A stretch of DNA of 23,234 nt from Oehlia diaphana (taxonomy: Eukaryota > Glomeromycota > Glomeromycetes > Glomerales > Glomeraceae): the NCBI GenBank assembly GCA_003833135.1, contig QZLH01000933.1:18680-41913 (forward strand). The letters are read 5' to 3'. The position numbers and the translations under genes are program-made. The notes under the pieces were generated by a model that saw only the letters and a list, made by a program, of their open reading frames with translations, was not told the origin of the DNA and made no database searches. Numbering within the stretch: the first letter of the stretch is position 1; each line of letters starts with the position of its first letter. Of this stretch, positions 19,139 through 23,234 are shown in pieces.

Positions 19139-20355
19139 TAAAAGTGTATGCTGAGGTTTTGAAGGACAGTGTACGTTTCATAAACATCCTTCAACGAAAA
19201 GTGTTAACAAGACCAACAGGAACTTCGGTTTGCGTCTCAATTGTCCCATGTGGAAAGAGAAAATACAAAATACAGGTAAGATACCAAATGTGTCAAATGT
19301 GTCATGATCTTCATTTCCTAAGGGGCTACAGTTTGTCGTAACGTTACTAATTATGACATTAGCATGGAAACATGTCTATATTTGTAATTTTACTACAAAC
19401 TATGAAAACTCTGGTTGAACTTACAAACAAACTCAATTTATTATTTTCGACGGACTCGGTAACAAAAAAAATTTGAGATTTCATTGCACTTCACAAAGTC
19501 TATAGCGCCTTGTTATTGTCTTTTCATCACAGAAACAATTTTTTACAAAACGAGAAAGACTTAGTCTTCCCTATTGTATGTTGCGAGATTGACAAGAGTG
19601 TGCCGTATACAATAGAAGAAGTAGGCGACACAATGTAGTTTTGCGATGCAATAATGTGGCTATGGAATTCTTAATGGGATGTCAATTTTATTGGAACCTT
19701 ATGTAGTACAGAACTGGACACCTATGAGATCAAAACCATTCAGTATATACGTAACAATAGACTATTTGTTATACGCTTTGTTCCTGTAATGAAGCATAGA
19801 AATATTGAAGAGACCCACTTCACAAATATGTATTTGCAGATGAATTAGGAATTTTATTTGTGAGGACAAAGCCTATTATCAAAAGTACAATATTTCTGGT
19901 GAGGATTCATCAGGTATTCACACGTAGCGGAATTTTTACATAAAAATGGTAAATAGATGAACACTCTTAGATATCTTATCTCTATGTTGAATCATATGAA
20001 ATCATTTCGTAGTCGTAGTTTAAATACTTAACTATATTCGCTATAATATTTCTCATGAGATGTAAACTAGTAAAGGAAGTTTGATAAGGAGATATTTTCC
20101 TATACAGTTTATGATGATTATTCAAATTTATTATATTATAAACTATAAATATTTTAAAAAGGATAATTTTATGCAAACTTAATGCTTTTATTTTTTGAAT
20201 TTTTAAATGATAAATTGTAAAAGTAATTTCGCATATACATATATTTTCACTATCTGACGATTTCACCTATTTAAAATTGGAATGCAAGATAGCAAATTTT
20301 AAGTTGTTCAAATAAATCCTTTTATGCAAAACAGTTATTCTACTATAGCAATGGG
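19139..20355. other. Intergenic region, no supported gene
   Basis: This holds the putative promoter of the coiled-coil gene. A 65-codon plus-strand frame at 19144-19341 lacks an ATG, and a 94-codon minus-strand frame at 19982-20266 begins with GTG and is Ile/Asn/Lys-rich as expected by chance; neither is kept. Confidence 0.4.
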
Positions 20356-21207
20356 TTAAATTATTCCCTGTAAATTTAATACAAAACCATTGAGAACATT
20401 TGAACGCAAATTGGGTGGATTCTGATATTCTGTCCAAGTGACCCTATTTCTACTTAAAGTTCTGTATATCCTCGCCTTTTGATCAAATGGATCGAGGGAA
20501 AAACCCTCCTAGACAAATGATATTAATAATTAATAGCAAGGATCAATAAACGTAGCTCAACAAATATCTAGTCTTACCTCTACCCCTGCGTTCATCCACA
20601 TAAGCATTTTCTCGTGAACTCGTTCTGCAGTATCGCTTACTGAGCGTAATTCGATAACGAAATTTGGCGCTATCGCAGGATAAGCTTCAGCTTTTTCATC
20701 GTTTGTTAGATTGTTCCATCTGTAGCAGATAAAAAAGTTAAAAAATCTAAAAATGAAACCATATTCAAAATTTGTATAATATTCAGAAACCTAGTCATGA
20801 GTACAACGGATGCATCGGCACATCTCATTTCAACTACTTCTGTTGGTAATGTCCAACCCGTCTACAGTCATATATTTGTAAAACCAAAAATGATATTAGC
20901 ACAAGAAAAAAAAATCAACAGATATTTTGAAGCATACAGTAGCACCGCCGTACTCTCCAACTAATGGGTTATTGTGACACCAAGCGTGAATTTGAGAACC
21001 AAGTATCAGTTCCTTTCGACCTAATGGTATTTTTTTTTATTGCAAATAAGTAACATTTTTAAACATTCCTCATTACTGTACATCGAAAAATAGAATACCA
21101 GTTTCGTGATGTACGGGCATTATTTCAATTTTTCCACCAGACAGATTCATGCGATAACAGTTAGGAGTTGTTTGTGATAGTGCTACGAAATCTCTAGGAG
21201 AAGCCAT
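20356..21207 (-). CDS. Uma2/DUF820-family PD-(D/E)xK nuclease-like protein, five exons
   Basis: Exons on the minus strand: 21207-21099, 21020-20938, 20861-20791, 20719-20578 and 20508-20356. The four GT-AG introns (78, 76, 71 and 69 nt) are phase-consistent and give 185 residues, the usual Uma2 length. The protein starts MASPRDFVALSQTTPNCYRM; GGKIEIMP (24-31) and KELILGSQIHAWC (39-51) match the family N-terminus. The nuclease core follows: GWTLP, then D80 in ADASVV; N107 in APNFVIELRS, where the family normally has Asp; E111; and K125 in HEKMLMWMNAGVE, followed by DPFDQKARIYR. It ends NPPNLRSNVLNGFVLNLQ. Because every exon is short, no long open frame reveals the gene. Members are presumed nucleases, common in bacteria and expanded in some Glomeromycotina. 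With D80, E111 and K125 kept but N107 altered, activity may be reduced or lost. The structure is well supported. Confidence 0.85.
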
Positions 21208-23089
21208 GTTTACAGTAAATATCGTTTTTTATCAGTAGAAGTATGATGAGGTGTAAAACGAGTATAAGAATATTATGATGATGAAAAATAAGTAGAAGAA
21301 TGTCGTACAGATAAGTTTCCCATATGAATCATGTTGTACAAAACACGTGAGTATATATTACGACATGTACTGTCCCACTTTATACTGTCCCTAGTTCGCA
21401 AGAGAGTTATTAACTGTGAATTCAGTTGTAGACTTCCAAAGGACATAACTATTTTCTGTTCTAGGTCTACCATGGCAAGCAACTTTTATTTTTTTTTTTG
21501 TGTATACGGAATTTTTATGTTACATGCGAACCAATGTTGCACTTGTTATTAATATGCAATTCGGTGCCTGAAAATGTATCGTCTATTGTTTTAACAATAG
21601 TATTGTCTTATTTTCTAGCATAGATCGAACAACAGCTGTGATAGAGCAATATTTTATGTATGAAAGGTGGAATTGTTCTTGAGTAACAAGCGAAATAAAG
21701 AATAGTAAATAACATCAACTAAGGCATAACTATATCTTGATAGAAGTCCGGAAACCATTAGGATTAATACAAATTTGATGGCAATCGCACCTACAAAAGA
21801 TTATAGAAATAAGCAAGAATTTGATTATGGATAGATAACATGAGAACTAGTTACGTGCGAAGACTTAGATAAAGTGCAAGTGTTTGTTCTTTGTCTATTT
21901 ATATTTTCACTTTAAATTTTAAGCAAATAAAATGTTATGCCATGTTGTTTATAGCGTTATCAAAGAAAAAAGGGCAGCTGTACACTTCAAGGATATGAAA
22001 TAGATTTATTAAGAGGTGTGCAATTGTTTTTTTCGGAAAGATACTGTACTCTAACGGAGCCGTAGAAGATTCATTGTAGGCCACGAAGATGACATCTGAG
22101 TCTGTCTATTCAAATGTTAACAAAAGGTTTGCGTATTTGTATTGCTGATTATAATCGAAATAATAATATACGACAATCTTTGATTATTAGAAGCTATTCC
22201 AATGAAAGACCCTTTTTGCACCTCATTAGACACACACATAATATGTAGACAAATGCAAAACAACTCAAACTAAACAAGCCTATGAGAGAGATAGCCGTGT
22301 AGTTATTTATTACGTATTATTTTTCGAGTAAACGCTTATCATTATTATAGATATCAATTAACATCAGTTAGTACTACTATTTTATCTTAAAGATTATTTG
22401 TCATTAGGATCTGGTTTATAACAATTGATGACAACATTAAAATCAAGAAAAACGAAATCGACAATAAAATTCATATTTCTCATCAATGATATGAGTGTCA
22501 GATAATTTTTTAGTAATCGAAAACAAAGATATGCTGCTAGAAAGTGGACATATATTATTTGGATCACAGATATACTAAGGACAGACATTTGGTAATCGAA
22601 ACGGAGGGAACGTTGTCTATAATTTGGATGGACTTTATTATCAATCATAGACAATGCTATTGCTAGTAGTGACCAAGATTTTTTGCTGAAAATTATAGTA
22701 CTGACTGACATAGTTCGACTCAACGATTTTAATGACAGAAGCGAAAGAGAATGAACTACACCTTGTTTTTCGGCATTCCTCTTCTTTTGTAGTTAACGCT
22801 TCGCCTATTGATTCATCAGTGATAGGCACTGGTGCAACATCAACTGTTCCACGCAATAACATGCCAAGTCGTACGACAGCACGAGCGAACTTCCTTTCAT
22901 CCCAGACTACTGATTTTTGGAGTTTATTATACAGTTTAGTTATTGGGATACGTGTTTACATCAAAGATTTGTAAATACGGTCTGAAGTGGCTAAAGCCAG
23001 TGGTATTAGATAAGATGAAATTATTTTCAGACATTGAGGCTAGTAAAGATAGTACGTACTTAAAAGATGCAAACCTACCCAGAGGTAAG
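21208..23089. other. Gene-poor stretch upstream of the Uma2-like gene
   Basis: No gene could be supported. At 22732-22974 and 22641-22862 both strands carry 73-80 codon frames; the minus one extends upstream as KFARAVVRLGMLLRGTVDVA and is the more protein-like, but no family, splice partner or repeat copy confirms it. A perfect hairpin CTATTGTT-TT-AACAATAG lies near 21583-21600. Confidence 0.4.
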
Positions 23090-23234
23090 GTTGCTTGCCG
23101 AAACTAAGGAGTTTCGGCATGCCGAAACTGCTGAAACTGCCGAAACTAGGTTTCGGCAAGCAACTAAAAATGCCGAAATGCCGAAACTGCCGAAACTGCC
23201 GAAATGCCGAAATGCCGAAACCATTTCGGCATTT
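23090..23234. repeat. GCCGAAA short-repeat array with inverted copies
   Basis: The last 145 bases are built from TGCCGAAAC / TGCCGAAAT units in direct orientation, interleaved with the complement (GTTTCGGCA). The first half is also a foldback: GGTTGCTTGCCGAAACTA (23089-23106) is inverted at 23148-23166 (CTAGGTTTCGGCAAGCAAC). The array runs to the window edge, so its full length is unknown. Confidence 0.85.

Noticed and set aside
19144..19341. 65-codon plus-strand frame ending near a GTAAGA donor
   Set aside because: It starts at GTG, has no family resemblance and no partner exon; it lies in the likely promoter of the minus-strand gene.
21273..21552. Overlapping 69- and 73-codon frames on opposite strands
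   Set aside because: No motif, non-ATG start on the minus strand, and composition typical of AT-rich noise.
22394..22974. Three frames of 73-109 codons on both strands
   Set aside because: The minus-strand KFARAVVRLGMLLRG segment looks protein-like, but without family, introns or copies it cannot be supported as a gene.

Overview
The window looks like nuclear DNA of an arbuscular mycorrhizal fungus, most likely Rhizophagus or a close relative (Glomeromycotina). This is inferred from very high AT content, short GT-AG introns of about 55-110 nt, and a typical family mix: TKL-type kinase, F-box/LRR-like relics, Crinkler-associated nuclease fragments, Uma2-type nuclease, and a RING-like protein family with a conserved KIYDLF / SISKLS tail. 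No rRNA, tRNA or CRISPR array was recognised. Family names come from reading motifs; no database search was run.

Layout. 1-2.8 kb: gene-poor, with a transposon-like fragment, a GTGACC-hairpin repeat and a three-copy tandem repeat. 2.8-4.6 kb (minus): a cytidine-deaminase-like gene in three exons, with a Tc1/mariner-like MITE inside its first intron and one frame break in exon 2. 5.1-5.5 kb: another terminal-inverted-repeat element. 6.1-10 kb: decayed sequence, holding an LRR-like pseudogene, three diverged copies of another LRR-related unit (two in tandem) and a fragment of a PD-(D/E)xK-like nuclease, followed by a 143-bp MITE at 10.1 kb.

11.8-14.5 kb is the most structured part. A RING-like pseudogene on the minus strand appears split into an N-terminal half (13.8-14.5 kb) and a C-terminal half (11.8-12.15 kb). 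Between them lie a frameshifted Crinkler-type nuclease fragment and, on the plus strand, an intact intronless 336-codon gene with two complete NUMOD4-HNH-NUMOD1 modules. 15.9-17.5 kb (plus): a five-exon kinase gene broken by an apparent 11-nt deletion that removes the Y-S-x-G of subdomain IX.

18.5-19.1 kb (minus): a coiled-coil protein whose second exon, in a different frame, supplies a C2H2 zinc finger. 20.4-21.2 kb (minus): a structurally complete five-exon Uma2/DUF820-family gene, unusual in having Asn where the family normally has the first catalytic Asp. The last 1.9 kb holds no supported gene and ends in an array of GCCGAAA units in both orientations.

The genes do not form an operon or an obvious pathway. 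The picture is an accessory region of expanded families, repeats and nested insertions, in which several nuclease- or deaminase-fold genes sit among dead copies of other families.
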